Positions 49,252 to 60,453 of a DNA stretch of 64,000 nt are shown in pieces. Within the stretch, counting starts at the first letter, position 1; each line of letters begins with the position of its first letter. The stretch covers positions 14,260,001-14,324,000 of the forward strand of contig NC_135121.1 in the NCBI RefSeq assembly GCF_050908995.1. Reading direction: 5' to 3'. The position numbers and the translations under genes are program-made. This stretch comes from Andrena cerasifolii (lineage: Eukaryota; Arthropoda; Insecta; Hymenoptera; Andrenidae). The notes beneath the pieces are model-generated. The model made no database searches. It had not been told where the DNA came from and was given only the letters and a program-made list of their open reading frames with translations.

Positions 49252-51175
49252 ATAGGTCTGTGAAGATAGCACCCCCAAATTCGATTTTTTAAAAAAACTC
49301 AACGGCATTCGTTTGTTCATCGTATGCCCATGTTTGCTCATAAAAAAATTTCGTTTGCCCACCCTTCAAAAAAAAAATTATGGCAAAAAAAAATTTGCAT
49401 CAGCACCCCCATGAAAACATTTTAATGATTTGTCGGTGGGAAATGATTGTCCTTCGTTTGCCCACGTTTGCCCATAAAAAATTTTTTTTTGCCCACCCTC
49501 CAAAAAAAGTTATGAACAAAATAAAAAATTTGTCTTCATCACCCATCATGAATGCATTTCAATTTTTTAAAAGAAGGATACGAATATACCCGACCTGGCC
49601 ACGTTTGCCCACTCTCAGATTTCATTTGCCCACCCTCCAGAATTTAAATAAAAAATAAAAACCTCGAAAAGAAGGGTACAGGTGAAGCGATCGCGTTAAA
49701 GTTCGATTTTTCTAGAAAATATTATCAAAATCGTTCTTTCAACGATGCAGTTCATTAGTTTAGATGTAAAAGAGATTTGCCCATGCATTAATTTCGTATG
49801 CCCACCCTCCAGAATCGAATTATTAATAAAGATAGCCAAGAAGTGCGATACCCGTTGAAGCGATCGCGTTAAAGTTCGATTTTTCTGGAAAATATTATCG
49901 AAATCGTTCTTTCAACGATGCAGTTCATTAGTTTAGATGTAAAAGAGATTTGCCCATGCATTAATTTCGTATGCCCACCCTCCAGAATCGAATTATTAAT
50001 AAAGATAGCCAAGAAGTGCGTCGTTGGAAAGAATTCGAGACTATCGCAGACATCTGTTTACGTTTCGGCAGTGGCACTCGGCGCTGCTACCCTTTAGGGT
50101 ATCAACACTGCGTGTCGTCATCGAACGTGCCGAAACGTAAACAGATGTCTGCGATACCCTCGAATTCCTTCCAACGACGCACGAAAGTCAGTCGGTCTAC
50201 AGAGTTCGGACGCAACTCTTGCGAGACCGTGCATTCATTTACGGTTCGTGAAGTAACTGTGAGATTATATTATTTTCCGTTGTGCGATATCATTGCGGTA
50301 ATTAGTGAAAAATGACTAGAAAACCACTCTGGTGTTATTCTGCACATGCTGCAGATGTGTGAAAAGTGTGAAGTGTTCGATGAGCGATACAAATTTAAGT
50401 GTCGTTCCAATAAAGTGAGAAAGAAGTGTGTGCAACATTTTTTGGATAACATGTCACCAAACACCTTCAACCTTTACGGTAAGTACAATTGATTTTGATA
50501 ATTCATTCGGGAAAAAACGAACGGAAAGGTATTCGGTTCAACGGGTACCGCACTTCTTGGCTATCTTTATTAATAATTCGATTCTGGAGGGTGGGCATAC
50601 GAAATTAATGGATGGGCAAATCTCTTCTACATCTGGACAAACGATATGCATCGTTGAAAGAACGATTTTGATAATATTTTCCAGAAAAATCGAACTTTAA
50701 CGCGATCGCTTTAACGGGTACCGCACTTCTTGGCTATCTTCATTAATAATTCGATTCTGAGGGTGGGCATACGAAATTAATGCATGGGCAAATCTCTTCT
50801 ACATCTAAACTAACGAACTGCACCGTTGAAAGAAAGATTTTGATAATATTTTCGAGAATAATCGAACTTTAACGCGATCGCTTCATCTATACCCATGTTT
50901 TCGCGGTTTTTATTTTTTATTTAAATTCTGGAGGGTGGTCAAATGAAATCTGAGAGTGGGCAAACGTGACCAAGTCGGGTACATTCGTATCCTTCTATTA
51001 AAAAATTGAAATGCATTCATGATGGGTGATGAAGACAAATTTTTTATTTTATTCATAACTTTTTTTTGGAGGGTGGGCAAAAAAAAATTTTTTATGGGCA
51101 AACGATGGACAAACGAATGCCGTTGAGTTTTTCCAAAAATTCGAATTTGGGGGTGCTATCGTCACAGACCTACCG
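49252..51175. repeat. Large inverted repeat (about 1.9 kb) nested in the 48.8-kb element
   Basis: TAGGTCTGTGAAGATAGCAC at 49253 is inverted at about 51152-51174, and long blocks continue in inverse order: TTGCCCACCCT words, GAATGCATTTCAATTTTTTA, and a unit containing TTGCCCATGCATTAATTTCG and AATAAAGATAGCCAAGAAGT that is itself duplicated in each arm (49700-49850, 49870-50020; 50540-50720, 50720-50890). A further hairpin (50022-50178, GCAGACATCTGTTTACGTTT and its inverse) sits at the left of the core. Frames such as 49380-49658 and 50910-51101 are repeat artefacts. Confidence 0.8.
50346..50478 (+). CDS. Small Cys-rich candidate first exon in the core of the palindrome (partial)
   Basis: In the non-palindromic core an ATG at 50346 opens 44 codons, ending at a strong donor TTTACG/GTAAGT (50478/50479). 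The product includes MLQMCEKCEVFDERYKFK, CRSNKVRKKCVQHF and LDNMSPNTFNLY, with Cys-X2-Cys and two further Cys. Read through without splicing it would stop four codons later. Upstream is a TCAGTC initiator-like word (about 50188) and an out-of-frame ATG (about 50312). It could be a host-gene 5' exon captured by the element or the start of an element-encoded protein. I do not recognise the family. Confidence 0.3.
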
Positions 51176-51662
51176 CAAATGTATAAGTTGTTTCCGCTGT
51201 GCTTTAAGATGCGAACATATGAATGAAAGGCGGAAAGGGACACGACTTCGATCGAAGTTATGCGTAAAGATAAATAAAAACTGTCGCTTTTGGTTTTCTT
51301 TTAAAGATATTACATTTTTGTTGGTCCGAACCTTCATAAATAACCATTATTAATAAAATTCTGCTTTATTTCATTAGAAAATGAAATATTTCATTAAAAG
51401 GCAACTCTTATATCATAGTAACAACTTACCCCAATGCGATAACAACTTGCCCCATATAGGGGTAAGAAGTTCCGCTTCGATCAGCCACAAATAAATTACT
51501 TTCTATGGGAAACCTATTACAATATATTAAACACAAGCTTAAAATCAGAAGATATAATAAATTTAACAAGAAATTAGTCCATAGTGAAGAGAATAACTAC
51601 ATTATTTTCCAGTCATTTTTATGGTTTATCGAAATCGGAACTTTTAGCCCCGGCCTCCCCTA

Positions 51663-51916
51663 CAGATTAAAATTAAATGTAGCACTGTGTAGGAAAACAT
51701 TGCTAAAATTATTGCAAACACTTCCGTCTGCTTTTCTCGTAACCGTTGACAAGAATCTATTCACCACAAAGAAGACTAACATAGAACCGTTCAAACGAGG
51801 CTGGAATTAAGGTCAATTGCATTTAAGTAGTAATGTCAGGCATTTCTCAGCCAGCTTCAATTGCTTCTCCTTGGGGTCGCTGAAGAAACCAACGAACAAG
51901 GTGATTCAGAGATTAG
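51663..51916. other. No gene seen
   Basis: Short flank of the 2.84-kb element, AT-rich. Confidence 0.5.
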
Positions 51917-51973
51917 TGTAAATTTAACGAAACAGATCTGGATATTGACCGCCGCTCAACCGATTTCGAGGTG

Positions 51974-52117
51974 ATGGCCGACACCGTGAATAACGTACAG
52001 AGTCTATACATAGACGCCAATGGCGAATTCGAGCTCGATACGTTCTGGGGGGCACAGGACAAGTGGATTAATAACCGAGCAAACTATTTGGAGATGGGTC
52101 GAGTTGAGGTGGACTAA
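51974..52117 (+). pseudogene. Unrecognised 47-codon frame with strongly gene-like codons
   Basis: The frame is open from 51917 and has an ATG at 51974, ending TAA at 52117. The product reads MADTVNNVQSLYIDANGEF, ELDTFWGAQDKWINNRAN, YLEMGRVEVD. The acidic, Trp- and Asn-containing composition looks like real protein, not random translation. It is too short for a typical protein and has no clear splice sites, so it is probably a fragment of a mobile element or other inserted gene. It converges on the minus-strand frame at 52180-52365. Confidence 0.3.
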
Positions 52118-52179
52118 GAGAGATCGGGGTTATGATACTTTGATGGTGGCCAGATCATATCGAGTGCCATAAACAGGAA

Positions 52180-52365
52180 TTAACCTCGACAATTACTCGC
52201 TTTGTGTTTAGAAAGATCGATGCTCGGCAACGTGCCCTCGGCCACAAGTGTAGGGTTGTCGTTCGCTTTGGATGGAAAATTGTACACCTTGCAGACTTCG
52301 CCCGAAGGAGTACTTATTAGGCCCTCCCAAAAACAAACGAGAATGATTGTTGCGTTAGGCCTCAC
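52180..52365 (-). pseudogene. Unrecognised minus-strand coding remnant interrupted by family A element
   Basis: A minus frame of about 61 codons includes PNATIILVCFWEGLI, GEVCKVYNFPSKANDNPTL and VAEGTLPSIDLSKHKASN, ending TAA. The composition is protein-like. Its upstream (right) side is cut at the left end of the foldback element at 52363, so the original reading frame may continue beyond 52793, though no clear continuation was found. I do not recognise the family. Confidence 0.3.
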
Positions 52366-52793
52366 AAGGAGAGTATTTTAGATGTCCGCCTCCGATCATT
52401 TTGATTTTTGGATATGTTATAGAGGACCGAAAAATAAGAAATACGTGTTTTTTTATTTTTCCCCGTTGTCATATTTGGGGCGTGAAAACTGCGTTCAAAG
52501 TTAGGGGTGAAAAATCATTTTTGTGGAATATCTCGAGAACTATCAGAGATAGGGGAATAGAGTCAACGGACGAATTTTGTGTCTTTGAATGCGAAATATG
52601 ACTGACTCGCCAGATTTTCAAAAATCCACAAAAATGATTTTTCACCCCTAACTTTGAACGCAGTTTTCACGCCCCAAATATGAAAACGGGGGGAAATAAA
52701 AAAACACGTATTTCTTATTTTTCGGTCCTCTATAACATATCCAAAAATCAAAATGATCGGAGGCGGACACCTAAAATACTCTCCTCGTCAGTG
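52363..52793. mobile_element. Foldback MITE family A, copy 3, nearly perfect arms
   Basis: The left CACAAGGAGAGTATTTTAGA and TGTCCGCCTCCGATCATTTT are mirrored at the right by AAAATGATCGGAGGCGGACA and CTCTCCTCGTCAGTG. The arms are near-identical for about 200 bp each, meeting near 52560-52600, which makes this the youngest-looking copy. Two 62-66-codon frames in it are mirror images of each other and not genes. Confidence 0.9.
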
Positions 52794-55614
52794 CGGGAAA
52801 GTTGTGTCTTGGGATCAATAACAACTGTGCGAAATTTCATCCCTGTGAGTTAACATCTTCTGTTCCAGCAAGAGCTTTGAAATTTCGAGATTCGAGTAAA
52901 AAGTATAAAAATGATCTTGCAGCCCTCCTCCCACCCATCCTCCCTATCCCTTCCAAACCACCCTACCTTATGGATTAGAAGGTGAAATTTGATAAAAATG
53001 TCCTAATCGCGAAGGAATACTCGAAGTCGGGTTTATAGACTCGATGAAGTGGAAACAGGAGATTTGTACTCAAAGGCTGGCATATGACTGCGCGACTCAA
53101 GGGTGACCCGAATGAAGCCATCCCTTGCGTCGGCTCCAATTATTTTACTGGATGCCTCTGTTACGAGCTTTACGAGCGCGCTGCCAGCACTCTACGCACA
53201 GCATGTTCTCTGATGTCTGTCATCGACCGTTGTCTGTGTCATCAGTTACCATAGCCAAAAGGAGATTTTCTGATAAGGCGAAGTACGCGTTATTTGAAAT
53301 TATCTTAGCCAATGATTGATCCGTATTTCTTGGCTAAGTAACGCGAGGATTGTATAATATAATATAATGTTGCGCCGGGGTGTTTCCTCACGTCCGAACG
53401 CTATGGCTATGGTTGCCTTTAAGACTTAAAAATTCCACAATTATTCTAAATTACTAAAAGAATTTACCAGAGTCTGAAGGAACGGTGATAAATGATCTTT
53501 GCAGTTTAAGTACCTAAATACAAAACTCTTCGCGAGAGACGCGAAGATTTCGTTTACGATATCGCGCGACACCTCCATTAACCGTTTCAGACGGCTCTAA
53601 ATTAATTCCTGCAAACGCCCAGTGGCGAATTAATCGTGGGAATTTGCTTGAAAATCTCGCGGCGAAAATTTCGACCCATTTCGCCAAAGGCTTTCGCTGA
53701 AAGCAGCGCGGGGGAAAAAAAGGTGAAAAACCGAAGCACATTTCACTCGCGGACTTGATGATTTGCTAAAATTGGAGCTGGATGGGCGTCGCGCTGCTGA
53801 GGTCGTTAATATTTTCGGAAAACCAGCAGCGACGATTCGGCTGAAAATGTTCATATCACTATTTTCATTCATGGTAAGCGTTACTGCGCCGCGACAGCTA
53901 ATTTAACCGTCATTCGTTCGTGATTTTAACACGAAACGGATTTGTATTGCGTTACAGCTGCGCAGGAATACTCGATATAGGGAGCAATGGACATTAACGT
54001 CATGCTGGAGCTGTGTTATACAAAATAAAGTTGAAAAATGTCCTGCACACGCCCCGGTTCCAGCTCTCGGCAAAATTCCAGTTTTGTGATCTCATGTGTA
54101 CGCTGGTGTGAGAAGGAAAACAATGGCAGAGGGTAAAGCAATAGAGTAATATGGACTGGTGTGTACATGTATATTTAATTCAGTCTTGTTAATTAATGTT
54201 TTATGACTTCGCTGCTGTCAATTATGTATGATAGTTTATAATCATGGCAGAAGGCGAATGTGAAAACAAAGACAGTCCCCCTCCCCGCAGTTGCAATAAT
54301 TAAACTTAAGTAATATTTGTACGCGCACGATAACACTCGCACAGTTCCATGTTTATGAAAACTGTTATATTGTCAATGATATAATTGATTTTAACGAGGA
54401 AATGATAATGTGGGGTTCGACGGAGATATGAGTGTTTAACAGGTGACATAACGAGCATTGTAAATGTTGTAAAAAATATTAGGAATTAGGAATTATTACT
54501 TTTTGAATTTAAGAGAAGTATATACTTTATAGAGAATAGGAGTATGTATCTTCGTTGTTCCCCTTCGGGTTACAAGAACATCTGTTTCCGCTTTACACTT
54601 AACTCTACTTAAACCTACTCCTTACACTTATACCTATCTCTCCCCTTTATTTACACTATTTACACATCTCGCCGCCTTCGCTCGCCTATCGCTCACACTC
54701 TCCCTTTATAAAGAATAATTAAACCACAGTTTTTGGTAGTTTGTTATTTATTTCGCGCAGTAGTAAAAGGATCATAGAGTGATCATAGAGTAGCCGTTGT
54801 TGCTCGTTATATTTTGAAATACTTATTCACAAAAATAAGAAAATATTTGCCCCGCATGAATATAGTAATGTCTCTTATTAACAACGCATATCTTAGGTGC
54901 ATATATTATATTCGCAGGAGAAAGTTGTTAATACGATGGGTACCATAAATTGGTCGCTTATAACTTGATCACCAGCAATATCGTAAAATTCTAATACTGT
55001 TTGCATTGGCCACATCTGGAGGCGAAGATAACACCCGGAAATTACGCTCGCGGGTTCGTTTTCCGTGATACGTCCCGCAGGAATAATTCCCTTACAGCTA
55101 TTGCCTCTATCTGCGCAATCTGCGCGAAACACACGAAACCCAAGAGTTTCGGAACTTTTGCTTACACGGGAGAAATACATGCTTATCCAGGTAACGGCTG
55201 CATTTTTCTTCGGTCTCAATTCCACTGGGACGAGGGAATGCATCGCTGTGTACGTTGGTCATTAACCGATTCCAATTAATTTGTCCTTCAGTTTCGTTTG
55301 TACAATATTATATATTGGATTGATTACCTCGGCGGTTACACGAATTTCAATAGCAGAATGAACTTTCGGTCGTGTTTTCCTGCGGCTAACGAGATTCTGT
55401 TACAATATGGCAGAAAAGGGGGTCATTCCAAGTAACGTGGCAAATAAAGCAGAAGAATCGATAAGGAACTTTTCACCCGAATTATTTTGCGGCTGGCGAT
55501 TCGTACTTTGGAAAATTTTTAAATTCTAAATACTGGTTGTCAGCTGCAGAAGTGTCTCGTGTGAAAAGATCTTAACACTGGCACGTTTTTCAAGCAAAAA
55601 TATGTTTACCACTT
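52794..55614. other. No certain gene
   Basis: Mixed DNA. A 75-80-codon frame pair at 53514-53872 and a 116-codon minus frame at 54893-55243 (with a 92-codon + frame over it) have no motif. Bases 54540-54720 look like part of a dispersed repeat (C-rich, ending in CACACTCTCCC) but only one copy is present here. Confidence 0.45.
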
Positions 55615-55804
55615 ACAGGTTTTCCATATGAATTATGAAACCTTAAAAGAAACGAAATTATTTTCACACAGACTTGAATTTAATATGTTGAATTTTATAT
55701 ATATATATATATGTAGGCGAATCGAGAATTCTAATTAAATTCAAGTCTGTGTGAAAATAATTTCGTTTCTTTTAAAGTTTCATAATTCATATGGAAAACC
55801 TGTA
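55615..55804. repeat. Hairpin with 70-bp arms around a (TA)n loop
   Basis: ACAGGTTTTCCATATGAATT through CACACAGACTTGAATTTA is inverted at 55735-55804 with about one or two mismatches. The loop contains a (TA)8 run. Near-perfect arms suggest a recent MITE or a hairpin-prone duplication. Confidence 0.85.
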
Positions 55805-58150
55805 TATATATTTGGAAATATATATACATGCGAATATATATTTGGAAATGATTTGAAAGGACAGGATCGTATGAATTAGGTATGTTATTTTGAAAACTTT
55901 TACCATTTTTAATGAAGACACTTGCACTGACCAATTCCAGGTTCTAGCAACCCATACTTATCCAGTAGATACTGTTATTATTACAAACGGGGTAACACCT
56001 AATAATACAAATACTTAGTACAAATAGTGCATTTGAAAAATGATATTTTCGAAGGCGATATATAAAGCAAAAAATAAAAAATAACTCAACGCAAGTAAAC
56101 AACTAATCATAACAGAAACACAGCACGCGCGAAACAATCTCCCATTTAATTAATTAAGATATAAAAGCTAATCGTAAGAAACCCGAATGTCTGATGCAGC
56201 GTGCAAAACTTGAAAAACAGTCCCCATTGCCATGCAAAGTATTTTCTAAAATTGACATTCTTGTTATATTTATAGAGATATTGATTTCCAATTAAGCTCT
56301 TGAATTATGCAGGAATTTTGAAATTGTTCGAAATAGCCAAAGAAGAGTTAAATTGGCCTTTATTCTACTCCTTAGTGGCACTGCTGAAGGGAAGATTGTT
56401 GTGTTTCGTGAGCAAACGGTCCATGAACGATACACAAGGGGAAGTGCATGTGCATTAGCATGATTGTACAAGCAGCACACTGTCATCGAGACACTACAGT
56501 CATTCATGTTGTTCAAATAGAATTGACGTATGCAGTAACCGCATGGCACAATTGCTTGAACTGCGTATATGCACGTAATGATGTGCACACCTGCGATATT
56601 GTTTCGAGCGCACATCTCACAATATCACTAATCATTAAGGATAGTCATGGAACGGTTTCTCTACATTTATTTCTCTTGGTGTTGGATAGTAAAACTGCTT
56701 TTATCTTTCCCTAAATTTTATCACCACCCAGTTTCGTAATTTAAAGCACCCGATAAAAATGCTTCCAACGTGTTTAAAATTCGGTACTACCTGCTGAGAA
56801 AAACATACGATTATCGCATATCCGAAACTCGTAAATTCTGTGTTCTAAGAGCCCATAAATCTAGAGATCATAAAACCCATTATTCGAGAGGATATTTATT
56901 AAAACAGAGGGAGCTTTCGTAATTTAATACGATGTGACTTTCTCTCGTGTATCATCGCAATAGCCACTGCAATTTTATGTCTCACAGTAGTTTTATTATA
57001 CGCATCACTTATTGTTAGAGCTTCGCGAGATTTTCGAAAGTATCGGTGCGTAGTATTGAATGAAACAGTTCTGTACTACTACTACACGTGTACTTGGGAA
57101 TGGCAGAATTTCTTCTTAAAAAATTCCCAGTTCACTAAAATCTTCTGCAGCATCGCCAAATGAAACGACAGCTTTCAATTGTGAAACATTTATTAAATCT
57201 TATTAAAGTCAAAGAATTTTGTAATTAAGTACATGTAGAAAGGCTGGGTTAATAACAGCCTCGACTTTTGCGTCGCAATACTGCTTGCAATTAGTTTCAA
57301 TATGCCTTGAATATTATTGTGTGCAATTAAGACGTAATATTATTATCTTACGACTGAACCTCGCCTTTGAAATAGTTTTGTCCTTTCTCTCCCTTATTTT
57401 GTTTCTTTGTGCACTAAAGACGCTTAATAATAATAATTACTATTATTAATATACATCAGCTACCACTTCATCAGTTTCCCTAGAGTTCAAATCATTCTTC
57501 AACCTACGCTCCTGCGTTAATAATTACGAGCACCATTGATTGTCCAATATAAAAGTAAATTCACGTCGAACGTCACGAGCGACGTCATCGTACTCTCCGT
57601 TTTACGATATCGTTTCCCACGCTTTTATATCGGGAGCTTATCATCGCAGGGACACAGTGCCCCAGCCAAACTGCGGGGCAGTGAATCGCATAATCTTACA
57701 CGTCCCCTTGGTAGTTGTATCGTAAAATCTGTTTATTAACTGAGCGCCCTTTGGCGAGTTCAATGGGACGACGTGCCTCTTCGCCACAGCTCGCGAAATT
57801 TGTGATGATAGGCTGTGACAGGGTGACGTGGCTTTTTATAGGGACAGAGGATCCAAAATGACGTCATTGTAGCCAGACATTCTAATCCTCTTTCAGTATC
57901 GCGATAAAAAATACACTTTAAACTTATCCTCTTAACGATGGATTTTTTACATCCTTTGCAATATTCTACAGAGTTCAAATGGAGTTACTATTTTGTTATC
58001 CTATTAAATTCTATGGTGGTAGAAAATCGACGTGGATATTGGGGCTATCAAGTGGGAGTAACTGTCAACCCTACACTTGTTATTCTATAGTTTTAATCTG
58101 TCTTTTTTTATATCTCCTATTCACTATTTATTTCCGTTTACCTACTACCT
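55805..58150. other. No gene seen
   Basis: AT-rich with frames of 60-107 codons on both strands (56292-56714, 57536-57978) lacking motifs; a GC-richer block near 57560-57850 carries no convincing exon. Confidence 0.5.
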
Positions 58151-58345
58151 TAGGCCCGATGCAGACGAGCGGTTTGCGGCAGTTTGCCGCGCGCGTTTTA
58201 GCAGGACATAAATTTATATGAAGCAGTTCACACGGGACGCAAAGTTTTGCGGCTACTAAGCGGTATGTCTGCGTTCGTTTTGACAAACGCAGGTATTGCT
58301 TCACCGCGAACGAACGCAGCGGCAAAACTGCCGCAAAAAAAAATC
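58151..58345. mobile_element. Short MITE, TTGCGGCAGTTTGCCGC inverted motif
   Basis: It opens TAGGCCCGATGCAGACGAGC. The word TTGCGGCAGTTTGCCGC at the left recurs inverted at the right as GCGGCAAAACTGCCGCAA. It is GC-rich relative to the surroundings and about 195 bp long. It lies immediately against the hairpin at 58349. Confidence 0.45.
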
Positions 58346-58348
58346 GAG

Positions 58349-58571
58349 CATCTTCACAAAATGTGTAGTTTCGGACCAGACCTAAATTAAAGTTAATGAA
58401 AACTCTTATTCTTTGTAAAAAGAAATTAAAACCCCATTGAGACCCCACTGATGAGGTTTTACCATCCCTCAACCCCCAGAAGCTCAGGTCTCAGTTTTTT
58501 TTCATAAAGAATAAGAGTTTTCATTAACTTTAATTTAGGCCTGGTCCGAAACTACACATTTTGTGAAGATG
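58349..58571. mobile_element. Hairpin MITE with 66-bp arms
   Basis: CATCTTCACAAAATGTGTAG then TTTCGGACCAGACCTAAATT and on to CTCTTATTCTTT is mirrored at 58506-58571 with about two mismatches, leaving a 90-bp loop. The 114-codon minus frame across it is not a gene. Confidence 0.8.
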
Positions 58572-59825
58572 TTCGAATTTGTTTTGAATCGATTGGAATT
58601 TCCATTTTTGAGTTATCACTGCAAAACAAAAGAAACTTTTTTTAAAAAGCCTACTTAATGATCCATCTGTATCGTCTTATATAATACATATTTTTGACTA
58701 AACAACCAAGTTTTTTAAAGCTCATGATGTTAATAAACTTCATGCCAAAGAACGAGTCTCAGTTTCAATTTATTTCTTTGTAATTAATTATAACAGAAAT
58801 GCTTCATTTTAGACAGGAACGTCTGCCTAGTACCCTTAAGCTATCTGATGTTCCTCATCCCTTATTCCCACCCTTCTCTCCTCCCTCCTCCTTTCCAACC
58901 CCTCTTCCAAAAATCCTCCTACTGCTCCACCGTCCCCTGCATCTCCACAACTATCCAATTCGTCCCTGTTACTATTAATAATCAAATAAATTCATAATGT
59001 GTATTCCACTATTTCCTCCACTTCCATTACCACCATTGAACTACAAAGCCAATCAAAATCAACTAATCTATTCCCACAATCTCTTCTTGTGCGCCTGAAG
59101 ACGACAGCTCGGAAGCTGAAGCAAACCGACGTAAATTTGCTTTCGGACGTGGCCGCTGCGTACTTTCTGCTGACGAAACCGCGCATAACACGAAGCGCAG
59201 ATAACACGGTGACCATTGTACGTACACACTGTGAATCACAGTCGCGTGTGCAGAGAGAGAGAGAGAGAGTGGGTTTCCTTCCAAAAGTTCGGTTCGCATA
59301 CATGGTACGGTGTGGCAACCGAATGTTCAGTTAGTTGAACTGTACGCTCGGTTGACCGAAACCCATTCCTTGCCAGCCTCTGAACAGTGAGACCGAAACA
59401 CACAGCCTTGCGTTCACTTATCTTTCGCAAGCATGTAACCACGTTTTGTACCCTCATATGGGATGTATCGTTTGTCTATCAAAGTACGCGAGGACATCAG
59501 ATTAAGACTTGGTTAATGGAACTACAAGGGGCAGATAGGTAAAGAAGTTTTAATTAACAACGGTGGGCAAATCCATCGTCGTCGGGATATTTGGTTAGAT
59601 ATTATTAAATGCATTTATTGCACCATTACAATTACAAATACAACTACAACGACGAACAAACGAGGTTCAGCATGACTGCTGCTCAACAATCTAACCTGAA
59701 GAGCCGTTTAGGACAATAAATAAAGAATCTAGAAAGAAAGACAAGATTAAGTAGCTACTAAGGAAACCGTGAGAGGATGAAAGAACGAGCACTGTGTTTT
59801 AATGCGGGACACCACTGTAAGGGTC
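58572..59825. other. No certain gene; (GA)n run
   Basis: A pyrimidine-rich stretch (58850-58960) and a GC-richer block at 59085-59340 with frames open on both strands. A (GA)9 microsatellite lies at about 59252-59269. A word CTGAAGACGACAGCTCGG near 59095 vaguely resembles Penelope-type ends but is too weak to call. Confidence 0.45.
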
Positions 59826-60453
59826 CGAAAAGTAAAGGTATCTTTGGAAATTTATTAAAAGCAAACTACGTAATGAATCTTCTTTAAACTTTCAGGACAA
59901 TTTTTTTTATATTCAAGTTATACGAATATCTATTTTTAAATTTATTTAAAGCAGATTTATAAGATGTACAGTACCAGTAACTTCGGGCTACAAAAAATTT
60001 CCACTGACATAGTTGACAGTTTTTAGAAACTATATGCGCACGGCTATGGCGTGACAGGTTCGATTTTGAAAATTTTGAAAATTGACAAAATGACGAACCT
60101 CGGAAAGAAATTGTGAAATTTGGCTCTAGCAAATTAACCTCTTTCGTTGAAAATGAAGTAGAAGGAAACGACGAATCAAAAAAATCTTCGGTCGTGCCAT
60201 AGCCATCCGCGTATAGTTTCTAAAACATTTTGGTTGGTTGATTTTAGAAGCAGCGTTTCGTCAGAAAACTGTCAACCATATTTTTACGTCGCAAAGTAAC
60301 TGTTCCTGTACAGCTTGTAAATCTGCTTTAAATAAATTTAAAAAAAAAGATATTCGTATAACTTAAATATCCAATAAAAAGTCCTGAAAGTTTAAGAAAG
60401 ATTCATTACGTAGTTTGCTTTTAATAAATTTCCAAACATACCTTTACTTTTCG
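59826..60453. mobile_element. Foldback element, 0.63 kb, about 200-bp arms
   Basis: CGAAAAGTAAAGGTATCTTT, AAGCAAACTACGTAATGAAT and GATTTATTTAAAGC-type blocks at the left recur inverted at the right (GATTCATTACGTAGTTTGCT, ACATACCTTTACTTTTCG). Matches extend inward to TAGTTTCTAAAA and GGCTATGGC words. No transposase frame. Confidence 0.85.

Larger units (their letters stand above)
48824..51662. mobile_element. 2.84-kb DNA element with 27-bp inverted ends
   Basis: TAGGGGAGACCGGGGC then TAAAAATTCCG at the left matches the inverse of the right end (CGGAACTTTTAGCCCC then GGCCTCCCCTA) at 25 of 27 positions. Both ends carry subterminal words of the type GGGGTAAGTTGTT and AACTTGCCCC (left near 48851 and 49237; right near 51424-51475), as expected for transposase-binding subterminal repeats. 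No transposase frame is present. Most of the interior is the palindrome at 49252-51175. A related single end lies at 11701-11717. Confidence 0.7.

Noticed and set aside
50022..50178. microRNA precursor reading of the hairpin in the palindrome core
   Set aside because: The arms are too long and too perfect and are part of a larger transposon palindrome; a siRNA-type hairpin is more plausible.
52401..52751. Two similar 62-66-codon frames, one on each strand
   Set aside because: They are mirror images created by the inverted arms of the foldback element, not genes.
54893..55279. 116-codon minus and 92-codon plus frames over the same bases
   Set aside because: No domain or splice support distinguishes either strand; left as unassigned DNA.
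59085..59340. Overlapping frames on both strands suggesting an exon
   Set aside because: They run into a (GA)n microsatellite, are open on both strands, and have no recognisable motif or splice pair.
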